A stretch of 64,000 nucleotides of DNA from DATEDA01 sp963754305 (GCA_963754305.1 CAVWFR010000051.1:186001-250000); one strand, 5' to 3'. Shown: positions 26,464-34,141, counted from the stretch's first letter. A program made the numbers and translations. Notes: a model not told the origin generated them from the sequence alone.

Positions 26464-27447
26464 ATGAACCTGCGAACGTTGGTGAACAAGCTGAGTGCAG
26501 CCGCGACGCTCTGCGCGCTCGCGGTGAGCAGTCCCGGCGCTGGGGCCGCCGAATTCCCGGCGAAGCCGGTTAGGGTCATCACGCAGGGCGCCGCCGGCAG
26601 CGGCCCGGATGTCATCGCGCGCATCGTCGCCGAGCAGCTCGGGCGGGTCTGGGAGCAGCCGGTCGTCATCGTCAACCAGGCCGGAGCGGGGGGTATCGTC
26701 GCGGCGCGAGCGGCCGCCGCCGCCGAGCCGGACGGCTACACGCTGTACGTGCCGACGATCACGACGTTCGTCATCCTGCCGGAGATGCACGAGGCGCTGC
26801 CGGTCGACCTGGAGCGCGATTTCGTGCGCATCGGCTTCCTTGCCGAGACGCCGATGATGATCGCCGTCGCGCCGGCGCTCGCTGCGGGCTCGCTCGCGGA
26901 GCTGGTCGCGCTGGCGAAGCGCAAGCCGGGCGAGATCTTCTATGCGGCGAACAATCGCGGGTCGCTGCCGCACCTGACGGGCGAGCTGCTGCGCAGCCGG
27001 AGCGGAGCGCCGCTCACCTTCGTGCCGTATCCGGGCGCGGCGGCCGGGCTCCAGGACGTCGTCGGCGGACGAGTCTCGATGATCGTGGAAAGCGTAGGCG
27101 CACTTTCCGGCCCGATCCAGAGCGGCGCGATCAAGCCCCTCGCGGTGGCATCGGCGCAGCGGCTCCCGAACTTCCCGGACCTGCCGACGGTGTCGGAAAC
27201 CATCCCCGGATTCGTGGCGATGGGCTGGGTCGCGTTGATGGCCCCGGCCGGCACGCCCGACGCAATCGTCCGCAAGGTGAACCAGGATCTCAATGCCGTC
27301 CTCGTTCGGCCGGAGCTCAGGCAGCGGTTGCAGGACCTCGGCGCCTTCGTGCGACCGATGTCGCCCGCCGAAACCGCCGCGTTCATCCGCAGCGAGCAGC
27401 AGGTGTGGCGCCCCCTGGTCAGACAGATCGGATTGAAGGCGCAATGA
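26464..27447 (+). CDS. Bug family (tripartite tricarboxylate transporter) solute-binding protein
   Basis: 327-residue periplasmic receptor. The signal peptide spans about residues 1-27 (CALAVSSPGAGAAEFPAKPV at its end). The mature protein shows the Bug pattern: AAEFPAKPVRVITQGAAGSG, VVIVNQAGAGGIVAARA, HLTGELLRSRSG and FVPYPGAAAGLQDVVGGRV. These proteins bind small carboxylates; most genomes in which they are abundant are Burkholderiales, and most have no linked permease, as here. The ATG at 26464 places the signal peptide correctly. The stop overlaps the methyltransferase start (ATGA). Confidence 0.93.
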   Translation: MNLRTLVNKLSAAATLCALAVSSPGAGAAEFPAKPVRVITQGAAGSGPDVIARIVAEQLGRVWEQPVVIVNQAGAGGIVAARAAAAAEPDGYTLYVPTITTFVILPEMHEALPVDLERDFVRIGFLAETPMMIAVAPALAAGSLAELVALAKRKPGEIFYAANNRGSLPHLTGELLRSRSGAPLTFVPYPGAAAGLQDVVGGRVSMIVESVGALSGPIQSGAIKPLAVASAQRLPNFPDLPTVSETIPGFVAMGWVALMAPAGTPDAIVRKVNQDLNAVLVRPELRQRLQDLGAFVRPMSPAETAAFIRSEQQVWRPLVRQIGLKAQ

Positions 27448-28511
27448 CGCCGAACGCCCGCGCCGGCGAACGCGTGAACGCCGAGCCGGGCACGCCGCAG
27501 CGCATCTTCGAGATCGCCCTCGCGTTCCGCCGGTCGAAGGCGTTGCTCACGGCGGTCGAGCTCGGACTTTTCAGCGCACTCGCCGAAGGCCCGCTCGAGA
27601 GCGACGCCCTCGTCCGACGGCTCGCGCTGCACGGGCGCGGCGCCCGCGACTTCTTCGATGCGCTCGTGGCGCTCGGTCTGCTGGACCGCGACGCTGGCGG
27701 CCGGTACGCCAATACGCGTGAGGCCGAGCAGTATCTCGACCGGCGCAACGCCGCGTACGTCGGGGGTTTCCTGGAGTATCTGAACGCCCGCGCGTACGGG
27801 AGCTGGGGCTTGCTGACACCGGCACTCCGCAGCGGGATGCCGCAAAGCGGTCCGTTCGAGGCCGGCGGCTTCGACGCCTACTACGCCGACGATTCCGCGC
27901 TGGCAGTGTTCGTGCGCGGGATGACGGGCGGGAGCCTGATGCCCGCCAAGGCGCTCGCCGCAAAGTTTCCCTGGCACGCTTACAGGACGGTGATCGACGT
28001 CGGCACGGCAGAAGGCTGCGTACCGGTGGAGATCGCGCACGCACACGCCCATCTCACCGGCGGCGGCTTCGATCTCCCCGTCGTCGGACCGGCATTCGCG
28101 CGCTATGTCCACGAACGCGGTCTCGACGGGCGCCTCGAGTTCCATCCGGGTGATTTCCTCAGCGACCCGCTGCCGAAAGCGGACGTCCTGATCATGGGTC
28201 GGGTCCTGCACGACTGGGATCTTCAGACCAGAAAGCTGCTGCTGACGAAGGCTTGCGCGGCGCTCCCACCCGGCGGCGCGCTGATCGTTTGGGAGACGCT
28301 GATCGACGACGCCCGGCGCGGCAGCGAGCAGGCGCTGCTATCCAGCCTGAACATGCTCATCCAGACCGCGGCGGGCGCGGAGTACACGAGCGCGGAGTGC
28401 AGCGCGTGGCTACGGGAATGCGGCTTCGGCGAGACGCGCATCCTGCCGCTCGTCGGCGCATACACTGCGGTCGTCGGCATCAAGCCCGGTGCCGCGGCCT
28501 ATCCGCCGTAG
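27444..28511 (+). CDS. SAM-dependent O-methyltransferase, acetylserotonin/plant-type fold
   Basis: 355-residue methyltransferase with an N-terminal helical dimerisation domain (IFEIALAFRRSKALLTAVEL, residues about 20-100) and a C-terminal Rossmann domain. The SAM loop is TVIDVGTAEGCVPVEIA, a departure from the usual DVGGGxG. ADVLIMGRVLHDWD carries the catalytic-type His-Asp pair, followed by LPPGGALIVWETLIDD. Members methylate small phenolic or polyketide substrates. The start shares ATGA with the Bug stop, so both come from one LysR-controlled transcript. The 3' end overlaps the convergent reductase by 13 bp. Confidence 0.85.
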   Translation: MTPNARAGERVNAEPGTPQRIFEIALAFRRSKALLTAVELGLFSALAEGPLESDALVRRLALHGRGARDFFDALVALGLLDRDAGGRYANTREAEQYLDRRNAAYVGGFLEYLNARAYGSWGLLTPALRSGMPQSGPFEAGGFDAYYADDSALAVFVRGMTGGSLMPAKALAAKFPWHAYRTVIDVGTAEGCVPVEIAHAHAHLTGGGFDLPVVGPAFARYVHERGLDGRLEFHPGDFLSDPLPKADVLIMGRVLHDWDLQTRKLLLTKACAALPPGGALIVWETLIDDARRGSEQALLSSLNMLIQTAAGAEYTSAECSAWLRECGFGETRILPLVGAYTAVVGIKPGAAAYPP

Positions 28512-29233
28512 CGCTCGGTCCTGATCGCTTCAGGCGCGACGTTGAGATCGAGCAGCAGCCCGGTGACGGACTCGACGAACGGGTTGCTGCCGCAGACGTA
28601 AGTCCGGAACGGACGTTGCGACGCCTCCAGTACGCGAGCGAGCAGCTCGCCGCCGATGCGCCCCGAGTGCAGATCCGCTCGATCTGCGACCTCGCGCGTT
28701 ACCGTTGCGACCAGGTTGAACCCGCGCCGCTCGGCGTGCCGCGACCGCAGCTCGTCGAGGAAGGGCAGATCCGCCGCCGTGCGCGCCGATACGAGGAGCG
28801 TGACCCGCACGTCGCTCCGCTGCGCCGCGTGGTGCCGGATCATCGAGATGAACGGCACGACACCCGAGCCTCCGCCGATCAGCAGCACCGGCCCGCCGTC
28901 CTTCACCGACCACATGAAGTGGCCGCCGATCGGTCCGCGCAGCTCGATCTCGTCGCCGGCCTTGACCTCGTCGTGAAAGAACGGCGATACCTCGCCGTCC
29001 TGGAGCCGCTCGATCGCGAGCTCCACGGCGCTCGCCTCCTCGGGCGCCGAGGCGATCGAATAGCTGCGCTGCGCCTCGTAGCCGTCCGGCGCGGTCAGGC
29101 GCACGTCCATATGCTGCCCCGGGATGAAGGGCGGCGGCTGCGGCAGCGCGAATAAGAAGCTCTTGATTCGCGGCGTGCGGTCCACGACCGCCGTCACGAC
29201 GGCCGTGCGCCAGCTGAGCTTTGCGGCCGCCAC
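28499..29233 (-). CDS. FAD/NAD(P)H ferredoxin-reductase-like oxidoreductase
   Basis: 244-residue flavoprotein of the ferredoxin-NADP reductase superfamily. RSYSIASAPEE is the FAD motif, GPIGGHFMW the flavin/pyrophosphate loop, LLIGGGSGVVPFISMI the NAD(P) motif and YVCGSNPFVESV the C-terminal nucleotide segment. No iron-sulfur domain is fused. The start is set at GTG 29233, 10 bp after the molybdoenzyme stop; no ATG lies near. Its place directly behind a sulfite-oxidase-like gene suggests it supplies or takes electrons from that enzyme. Confidence 0.87.
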   Translation of the reverse strand: MAAAKLSWRTAVVTAVVDRTPRIKSFLFALPQPPPFIPGQHMDVRLTAPDGYEAQRSYSIASAPEEASAVELAIERLQDGEVSPFFHDEVKAGDEIELRGPIGGHFMWSVKDGGPVLLIGGGSGVVPFISMIRHHAAQRSDVRVTLLVSARTAADLPFLDELRSRHAERRGFNLVATVTREVADRADLHSGRIGGELLARVLEASQRPFRTYVCGSNPFVESVTGLLLDLNVAPEAIRTERYGG

Positions 29234-29243
29234 GCGAGCTCGC

Positions 29244-29849
29244 TCAGTCGCCGGAGTACCGCTGCTCCTGCCAGGGATCGCCGTACATGTGATAGCCGCG
29301 CAGCTCCCAGAAGCCGGCCTCATCCCGCTCGGTGAACTGCAGGCCGTTGACCCACTTCGCCGACTTCCAGAAGTAGAGATGCGGGACCAGTAGGCGTGCG
29401 GGGCCGCCATGCTCGTCCGGGATCGGCTTGCCCTCGTACGCGACGGCGATCATGCCGCGACCGCCGACGAGATCCTTCGTGGGGACGTTGGTGGAATAGC
29501 CGTCGACGGAGTGTGCGAGGACGTACGGCGTGGCCGGCTCTACGCCAGCGTCCGCCAGGAGATCGTCGATCGAAACGCCACGCCAGCTCGTATCGAACTT
29601 GCTCCACTTCGTGACGCAATGGATGTCGCGCGTGACGCCGGTCATCGGCAGCCGGTTGAACGCTTCCCACGACCACTGTTTGATCGGCCGCGGGCCGACG
29701 CGCAGCGCGAAGCGCCAGGCGTCGAGCGACCCCCGGGGCGTCGGGCCGGCCGAGAGCACTGGGAAATCCTCGGTGATGAACTGCCCGGGCGGCAGCCGCC
29801 CGCTCGCGGCTGCAGGACGACCCTTGCCGGTAAATCCGCGCGTAGCCAT
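29244..29849 (-). CDS. Sulfite-oxidase-like molybdopterin oxidoreductase, cytosolic
   Basis: 201-residue single-domain molybdopterin protein. The molybdenum-ligand Cys is in TRDIHCVTKWSKFDTSWRGV, with YSTNVPTKDLVGGRGMIAVA and GGPARLLVPHLYFWKSAKW following, as in SuoX/MsrP-type cores. There is no Tat or Sec signal (starts MATRGFTGKGRPAAASG), unlike periplasmic MsrP, so it is predicted cytoplasmic. The ATG at 29849 follows GGAAAG. The next gene encodes a flavin reductase, a probable redox partner. The natural substrate is unknown. Confidence 0.88.
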   Translation of the reverse strand: MATRGFTGKGRPAAASGRLPPGQFITEDFPVLSAGPTPRGSLDAWRFALRVGPRPIKQWSWEAFNRLPMTGVTRDIHCVTKWSKFDTSWRGVSIDDLLADAGVEPATPYVLAHSVDGYSTNVPTKDLVGGRGMIAVAYEGKPIPDEHGGPARLLVPHLYFWKSAKWVNGLQFTERDEAGFWELRGYHMYGDPWQEQRYSGD

Positions 29850-29868
29850 GTTCTTCGCTTTCCTGGAG

Positions 29869-30600
29869 TTAAGCCCCCGGCGCCTTCCGCAACATGCGGG
29901 CCGGGAGCACGCCTCGCTTGCCGTTCTCGAGCCGGACGTCATACGCGATCTCGGGACCTTTCGGGCCGGCCGTCTGCACGACCTTGTCGATGCGCCCGCG
30001 CAGCCACTCGGTGCCGTACTTCGCTTCGATGATCTGGCCGGCGGTGTACTGGGCGCCGGGGATGCCTTGCGCGGCGCTCGGCGCGCTGCCTTGCGCGCCC
30101 GCGGCCGGGGCCGCGGGCCGCGCGGTGGCGACGGACACCGGGCACAGCACTTCCCACTGTTGCGAGATGGCGAGCCCGTTGCTGGCGTTGTCCTGCCCGA
30201 CGATGTTCCCGCCAGCGTCGCGCCAGCGCGTCCGTCCCTTACCGACGTCGCTCGTCCACTTGCCGGCGAGCGTGTAGGTCTGGCCGTCGATCGCGGTGAT
30301 CTTGCCGCCGGGGCAGTCCGCGACGGCACGGTAGGTCTTCTTCGCATCCTCGGCGGCAAGCTGGTCGCGGACGCACGCCGCTTGATTCTTGCCCGGCTCC
30401 CAGTTCGCGCACCAGCCCTCGGCATCGCGGCGCGTGATCCTGCCCTCGGCGACTGCGTTGGATGTACCGATGCCCGACTTCGACGTGATGCTCGGACTCA
30501 AGCACTTGCCGCACAGCGACAGCCAGTCGGACTGCGCGCCGGCCGGAGCGGCCGCGGCCAGCGCGAGGACTGCAAGGGCGTGGAGCGTACCTCGAAGCAT
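29869..30600 (-). CDS. Secreted Cys-containing protein of unknown function
   Basis: 243-residue protein with a clear signal peptide (MLRGTLHALAVLALAAAAPA, cleavage near GAQ). The mature N-terminal half has several Cys (LSLCGKCLS, GWCANWEPG, QAACVRD, VADCPGGK, WEVLCP) and could form disulfides; Pro/Ala linker PAAPAAGAQGSAPSAAQG separates a C-terminal region (IIEAKYGTEWLRGRIDKVVQ, YDVRLENGKRGVLPARMLR) that looks like a small SH3/Tudor-type barrel. I do not recognise the family. It lies 19 bp upstream of the molybdoenzyme and 26 bp behind the GST, so it may be cotranscribed. Confidence 0.75.
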   Translation of the reverse strand: MLRGTLHALAVLALAAAAPAGAQSDWLSLCGKCLSPSITSKSGIGTSNAVAEGRITRRDAEGWCANWEPGKNQAACVRDQLAAEDAKKTYRAVADCPGGKITAIDGQTYTLAGKWTSDVGKGRTRWRDAGGNIVGQDNASNGLAISQQWEVLCPVSVATARPAAPAAGAQGSAPSAAQGIPGAQYTAGQIIEAKYGTEWLRGRIDKVVQTAGPKGPEIAYDVRLENGKRGVLPARMLRKAPGA

Positions 30601-30626
30601 CTTCGTTCCTCCCGGGTGTGGTGGTC

Positions 30627-31265
30627 TCAAAGCGCGCGTTCCCGCTTCGCCCACAGTTGCACCGAAGGCCGCTGCCACTGCTGTCGCGCATACGCCGCGA
30701 GCTTCGCGGGCACGGCGTCGCCGTTCATGACCAGACGGTTCAGCATGAGCGCGAGGTCCGTATCGGCGATGCACCACGCCCCGAACAGGTTCGTGGCGCC
30801 GTTCGCGAGCAAAGCGTCGGCGGCGGCGAAGAGCCGCGCCGCCGACTCGGTCGCCTCCGTGGACAGCGGCTTGTCGCTCGGCTTGAAGAACACCACCGCG
30901 GTCGTCCGCTCCTCCCGGATCGGCATGAAGTCGCTGCGGAGCCAGGCCTGGAGCTGGCGTGCACGGGCGCGGGCTCGAATCTCGCGCGGATACACCGCCG
31001 GGTGACCGGGGCTCGGGAACTCGTCTTCGAGGTACTCGGCGATCGCCGACGACTCGGACAGACTGAAGTCGCCGTCGACCAGCGTCGGGACGCGGGACGT
31101 GAGCGACGCCATTGCATAGTCGGGAGCGTAGTTCTGCCGTGCGGCGAGGTCGACGGTCCGGAGGTCGAAGGGCAGTCCCTTCTCCTGCAGCACGACGAAC
31201 GCGGACATCGCGTACGGGCTCGCGGACTGGGCGTCGACGTAGAGCGTGAGTTGATGCACTGACAA
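30627..31265 (-). CDS. yfcF: Glutathione S-transferase, YfcF type
   Basis: 212-residue GST with an N-terminal thioredoxin-like domain (LYVDAQSASPYAMSAFVVLQ, SRVPTLVDGDFSLSESSAIA) and an all-helical C-terminal domain (FMPIREERTTAVVFF, CIADTDLALMLNRLVM). This matches the YfcF subgroup, which has glutathione transferase/peroxidase activity in E. coli. The usual catalytic Ser/Cys position reads SASPYA. It sits 22 bp behind a small membrane-protein gene on the same strand. Confidence 0.88.
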   Translation of the reverse strand: MSVHQLTLYVDAQSASPYAMSAFVVLQEKGLPFDLRTVDLAARQNYAPDYAMASLTSRVPTLVDGDFSLSESSAIAEYLEDEFPSPGHPAVYPREIRARARARQLQAWLRSDFMPIREERTTAVVFFKPSDKPLSTEATESAARLFAAADALLANGATNLFGAWCIADTDLALMLNRLVMNGDAVPAKLAAYARQQWQRPSVQLWAKRERAL

Positions 31266-31287
31266 GGCCTTCTCCTGAAGGGGGCGA

Positions 31288-31716
31288 CTAGCTCGCGGTC
31301 AACGCGGCCACCACACCGGCGAGGTAGAGCGCAGCGGCCAGCAAGATGCCACGAAACGGGACGCTGAACCAATAGCGCTTGGCCAGGAAGACGTAGCCAC
31401 CGAGAAGCAGCGCGCCGACCAGAAGAAGATACGCCGACAGGAACAGGAACCCGGGGTGGAAGAGCGCGAGGTAGCCGTAGACGGCGCCGAACAGGATTGC
31501 GCCGTAGCTATGGCTCGCGTTGAAACCGATCCAGGCCTTCCACATCGTCGTCTCGCGGGTGATCACCGGCGAAACCGCCTCGAGCCTCGCCCGAAGCTCC
31601 GGATCCCGGGGATGCAGCTTCGGCCCACGGAACGTGTAGAGGAGGTGGACGAGGCCCAGCAAGAGGATGATCGCCGCGCTTCCGGCGATCAGCAACGGCG
31701 CAAGGACTTTCGGCAG
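31288..31716 (-). CDS. Small multi-pass membrane protein of unknown function
   Basis: About 142 residues with four hydrophobic segments (LLIAGSAAIILLLGLVHLLY, then SHSYGAILFGAVYGYLALF, FLSAYLLLVGALLLGGYVFL and GILLAAALYLAGVVAAL). The middle NASHSYGAILFG pattern occurs in uncharacterised membrane proteins. There is no ATG at a suitable place: CTG at 31716 directly follows GAGGAGG at good spacing and is proposed as start. An ATG at 31878 is in frame but lies inside the upstream gene. It lies 10 bp after the DUF1772 gene. Confidence 0.65.
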   Translation of the reverse strand: MPKVLAPLLIAGSAAIILLLGLVHLLYTFRGPKLHPRDPELRARLEAVSPVITRETTMWKAWIGFNASHSYGAILFGAVYGYLALFHPGFLFLSAYLLLVGALLLGGYVFLAKRYWFSVPFRGILLAAALYLAGVVAALTAS

Positions 31717-31726
31717 AGCGCCCTCC

Positions 31727-32221
31727 TCAGATCCCCGACCGGAGTGCGATGCTGAACGATGCCGCGGCAGCAAGCGACGCTGCCGTCCGAACGTGGTTCC
31801 AGGCCGTCCAATTGGTGACGTAGTTAGCCCAGAGGCTCGCGGCGTCGGGGTCGGCCGGAGCGACCGATGCCAGCGCATTGTTCTTGGGTACGTTGAACAC
31901 GATCGTCACCAGCAAGCTGCCGAGCAGATAGAGCGCGGCGCCGACCAACAGGTAAACGGCGCCCGGTTGGTGCCACCGCAATAGCGAGGCGATCAACGCC
32001 ACGACGCAGATCGCGGCGGTCCCAAGGAAAACGCCGAGGAACCACGGATTGAGGACGACGATGTTGATCGATTGCATGGCGGCAATACCTTCGCCAGGCG
32101 GAAGGCGAGCGAGGGCCTTCATCACGAACGCCGAAAAGGCGAAGAAGACTCCGGCAATCAGGCCGCAGCCTAGCACCGCGAGCAGCGTCACGACGAAGAG
32201 CAATTGGTCGACAGTTGACAC
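31727..32221 (-). CDS. DUF1772 (anthrone oxygenase-like) membrane protein
   Basis: 164-residue protein with four predicted membrane helices. The DUF1772 pattern is visible: GVFFAFSAFVMKALARLPPG near the N-terminus, INIVVLNPWFLGVFLGTA and, near the C-terminus, FNVPKNNALA and NYVTNWTAWNHVRTAASLAA. Fungal relatives are anthrone oxygenases; bacterial members have no proven role. It heads the six-gene minus-strand run that ends with the flavin reductase. Confidence 0.87.
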   Translation of the reverse strand: MSTVDQLLFVVTLLAVLGCGLIAGVFFAFSAFVMKALARLPPGEGIAAMQSINIVVLNPWFLGVFLGTAAICVVALIASLLRWHQPGAVYLLVGAALYLLGSLLVTIVFNVPKNNALASVAPADPDAASLWANYVTNWTAWNHVRTAASLAAAASFSIALRSGI

Positions 32222-32309
32222 CCGGCCGCCCGCCCGTTCGGCGCGAGGTCAGGCAAAGGCGAGTCTCGCGTCATACCGGTTCGTCGCCCGGACCAGGGGT
32301 GCGAGTCAG

Positions 32310-32594
32310 TCAGGGGCCACGCTCCACCGCGCCGGCGTCATGCCCATACAGCCACGCGACTGCCTTGAGCGACCAGTCGGTCGTCCCACGGGCCATTTCC
32401 GCATCGCGCGCTTCCTGAGCCGGTCCGTCGGGTAGATGGAAGCGCGTCTTGTTGGTTCCCGACAGGGCTTGAATGCGCGACACCCTCGGCAGACGCAAGG
32501 TCTCGTAGCGGCGCAGCGCCTCGGGCACCTCCGGCGCGCCGACCTGCGATAGGCACGCGGCCAGCGTCGCCCCGTCTTCGATGGCTCGACCGCC
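32310..32594 (-). pseudogene. C-terminal remnant of an FAD-dependent monooxygenase
   Basis: The frame reads RAIEDGATLAACLSQVG, EVPEALRRYETLRLPRVSR, TNKTRFHLPDGPAQEARD and WSLKAVAWLYGHDA before its stop. This is the C-terminal third of salicylate-hydroxylase-type flavin monooxygenases. The N-terminal FAD GxGxxG region and the middle are missing: upstream sequence belongs to the FKBP gene and its surroundings. It is not expected to be functional. Confidence 0.65.
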
Positions 32595-32687
32595 GACTCG
32601 CGGTTGGGCCGTACTCCTCACCCCCGACGGCTCGCCTTCAGCGGTGCACGCTCGCGCCGCGTCGGCCGTGCCGCATGGTCGGGCAGC

Positions 32688-33038
32688 TCACGCTGACTCC
32701 GCGTCAGGGTCCACCCGCAACAATGTGACGTGGAATTCGAGAACGGCTCTGGCAGGGACGATCCCCGGAATAGCCTGATCCCGGTAGGCGAGGTGGGGTC
32801 CGATACGTAGACGCCGCTCGCCCCCGACGCGCATTCCCTCGACGCCGTACTCGAGGCCGGGGATCGCGCGTCGCTTGCCGACGCGGAAGGCGTAGTGCTG
32901 ATTTTCCTGGGCCAGCTCACCGCGGTTGAGAACGAGGTTGTACCGGACCTCGACCTTGGCCCCGCGATGAGCCGTCGGGCCTTCCCCGAGCTTGATCTCC
33001 TCGTACTCGACGCCGCCGCGACCGCGTTTCATCACCAT
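32688..33038 (-). CDS. FKBP-type peptidyl-prolyl isomerase
   Basis: 116-residue single-domain FKBP without signal peptide. GAKVEVRYNLVLNRGELAQ is the first strand pair, RAIPGLEYGVEGMRVGGER matches the conserved IPG(L/W) loop, and LEFHVTLLRVDPD closes the fold. The Gly-rich start MVMKRGRGGVEYEEI is typical of small bacterial FKBPs. ATG at 33038 follows GGGGGGC; an earlier ATG at 33170 would put the palindromic patch at 33105-33172 in the coding region. Substrate unknown. It stands between two accessory fragments. Confidence 0.8.
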   Translation of the reverse strand: MVMKRGRGGVEYEEIKLGEGPTAHRGAKVEVRYNLVLNRGELAQENQHYAFRVGKRRAIPGLEYGVEGMRVGGERRLRIGPHLAYRDQAIPGIVPARAVLEFHVTLLRVDPDAESA

Positions 33039-33104
33039 GGTGCCCCCCGTCGGATGGTTGCCACTGCGTGCCCGATCCGGTTTCGATGCATCGAGCTCAA
33101 CGCC

Positions 33105-33172
33105 GTCTGGGCTTGCGCAGGATCGGGTCGAGCGCCGCCCAACGGTTGGGCGGCATTGCAGCCCAGACACGG
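33105..33172. repeat. Nested inverted repeats upstream of the FKBP gene
   Basis: An outer pair GTCTGGGCTTGC / GCAGCCCAGAC (one unpaired T) encloses a perfect inner pair GCCGCCCAAC / GTTGGGCGGC separated by one base. The inner core has the RYYYAAC/GTTRRRY look of integron recombination boxes, and GTTGAGC occurs just outside on the minus strand. I could not fold it into a canonical attC, so it is recorded as a repeat. Confidence 0.45.
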
Positions 33173-33223
33173 AACTTCACGGAACTGCCTTTCGCCGATG
33201 AGAAAGAATCTTGCCCGCGACTT

Positions 33224-33544
33224 CTACAACGTCGATTGTTGCTCTGTCCTCGAGACCGCCACGTCGCGGTATCGGACGCTGACGAACATCTCGCGCGCGC
33301 ATTCCTCCTCGGGCGCGAGCCCCACAACTGCGACCTCGTCGTCCTTCGCAAGCGGCGAGATTGCTCGGCGCTTGTCGCAGCGCGCCAGGAACGGAAAGCG
33401 AAGGTGGCTCTCGAGATAGTAGTACCAGCCCATGGCACGCTCCCATTCGTCGTACGCATCAACAACGATCTCATCCGTGATGCGGCGTTCTCTCGCATGC
33501 TCCTTCTTCGCGGCTGGCGTAGGAGACAGCGTCTCGACCGGGGC
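33224..33544 (-). pseudogene. CcbP-like protein, start and end degenerate
   Basis: The minus-strand frame open from 33544 encodes RRITDEIVVDAYDEWERAMG, WYYYLESHLRFPFLARC, SPLAKDDEVAVVGLAPEEEC and MFVSVRYRDVAVS. This matches small acidic proteins related to cyanobacterial calcium-binding CcbP. No ATG, GTG or TTG lies in frame upstream of the conserved part before the TAG at 33545, which belongs to the attC-like core; a CTG or a lost start is implied. The expected C-terminal stretch with a WHYW-type end is replaced after VAVS by an unrelated tail and early stop. It is the first gene after the attC-like site in cassette orientation. Confidence 0.6.
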
Positions 33545-33631
33545 CTAACACGTTGCGGGTTGACCCGCCCGCGTAGGCAGGCGAAGCGCGCCGGAGCGGG
33601 ACTGGGTCGAACCGCGGATTAGCCACCGACT
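33543..33631 (-). other. Integron attC-like recombination site
   Basis: Read on the minus strand: R'' GGCTAAT, six bases, L'' TTCGACCC, an inner imperfect stem (CCCGC/GCGGG), L' GGGTCAACCCGC, and R' GTTAGGC, a perfect GTTRRRY core. L'' pairs with L' except for one extra C in TT(C)GACC, the place where attC sites carry their conserved extrahelical base. The toxin stop codon TAA falls in R''. The R'' box with its flank (GTCGGTGGCTAAT) is complementary over 12 of 13 bases to the proposed 5' boundary at 34202-34190. Confidence 0.65.
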
Positions 33632-33939
33632 TGCGCAAGAGTGCGCGGCTGGAGACCAGCGAGCGAGGTTAGGAGCGCAGGAATCAAGGGCCGAAGTTCC
33701 TCAATTCGGTTACTTTTCGCGACCAGCACGATGACTGCAACCGGTAAGGAGCTCAAGTTCTGCTGGTATCGGAGGTTTTGGTCTGCGGTCAAGAACACGT
33801 CGAACTTGTTGACACTACGCGTCAGCAGTTCTCCGTTCTTCAGGCTAGACCAGCCTTCCTCCTGGACAGTGCGGGTATCGTGGCCAGGAATTTCCGACTG
33901 GAGCTCCTTTGGCAAGGACTCATCAAGCAGGATGCGCAT
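33619..33939 (-). CDS. DUF5615 PIN-like toxin of a toxin-antitoxin pair
   Basis: 106-residue PIN-like protein. MRILLDESLPKELQSEIPGH carries the N-terminal Asp-Glu acidic pair of the DUF5615 family, then DTRTVQEEGWSSLKNGELL and FDVFLTADQNLRYQQNL with the second Asp, and VIVLVAKSNRIEELRPLIP. Partner of the DUF433 antitoxin, whose gene overlaps its start by 17 bases. Such PIN-fold toxins are thought to cleave RNA, but DUF5615 activity is not proven. ATG at 33939 is used; an in-frame ATG 10 codons earlier lies in the antitoxin. Its stop codon is in the attC-like site. Confidence 0.85.
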   Translation of the reverse strand: MRILLDESLPKELQSEIPGHDTRTVQEEGWSSLKNGELLTRSVNKFDVFLTADQNLRYQQNLSSLPVAVIVLVAKSNRIEELRPLIPALLTSLAGLQPRTLAQVGG

Positions 33940-34141
33940 CCTGCGCCAGCGCCTCACGGGCAAGTTCAAGCGCTGCGACGGCTTGCTCTCGCGTTACGGA
34001 CGGAAACGACCTCAGAAAGTCGTCGAGGGAGTCTCCCGCCTCAAGATAGTCGAAGAGATTTTTGACGGGAACGCGGGTGCCGACGAACACAGGCACGCCG
34101 CCCTGTATCTCAGGATCTGAATGAATGACGGAATGCTTCAT
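33923..34141 (-). CDS. DUF433 antitoxin
   Basis: 72-residue protein with the DUF433 (VapB-like/winged helix) pattern: IHSDPEIQGGVPVFVGTRVP near the start, then LFDYLEAGDSLDDFLRSFP and TREQAVAALELAREAL, a helix-turn-helix likely to bind the operon's own promoter and the toxin. It precedes and overlaps the DUF5615 gene, the standard order. The ATG at 34141 begins the conserved part; the in-frame ATG at 34168 would add nine residues. Promoter sequence between the cassette boundary (34202) and this start is only about 60 bp. Confidence 0.85.
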   Translation of the reverse strand: MKHSVIHSDPEIQGGVPVFVGTRVPVKNLFDYLEAGDSLDDFLRSFPSVTREQAVAALELAREALAQDAHPA

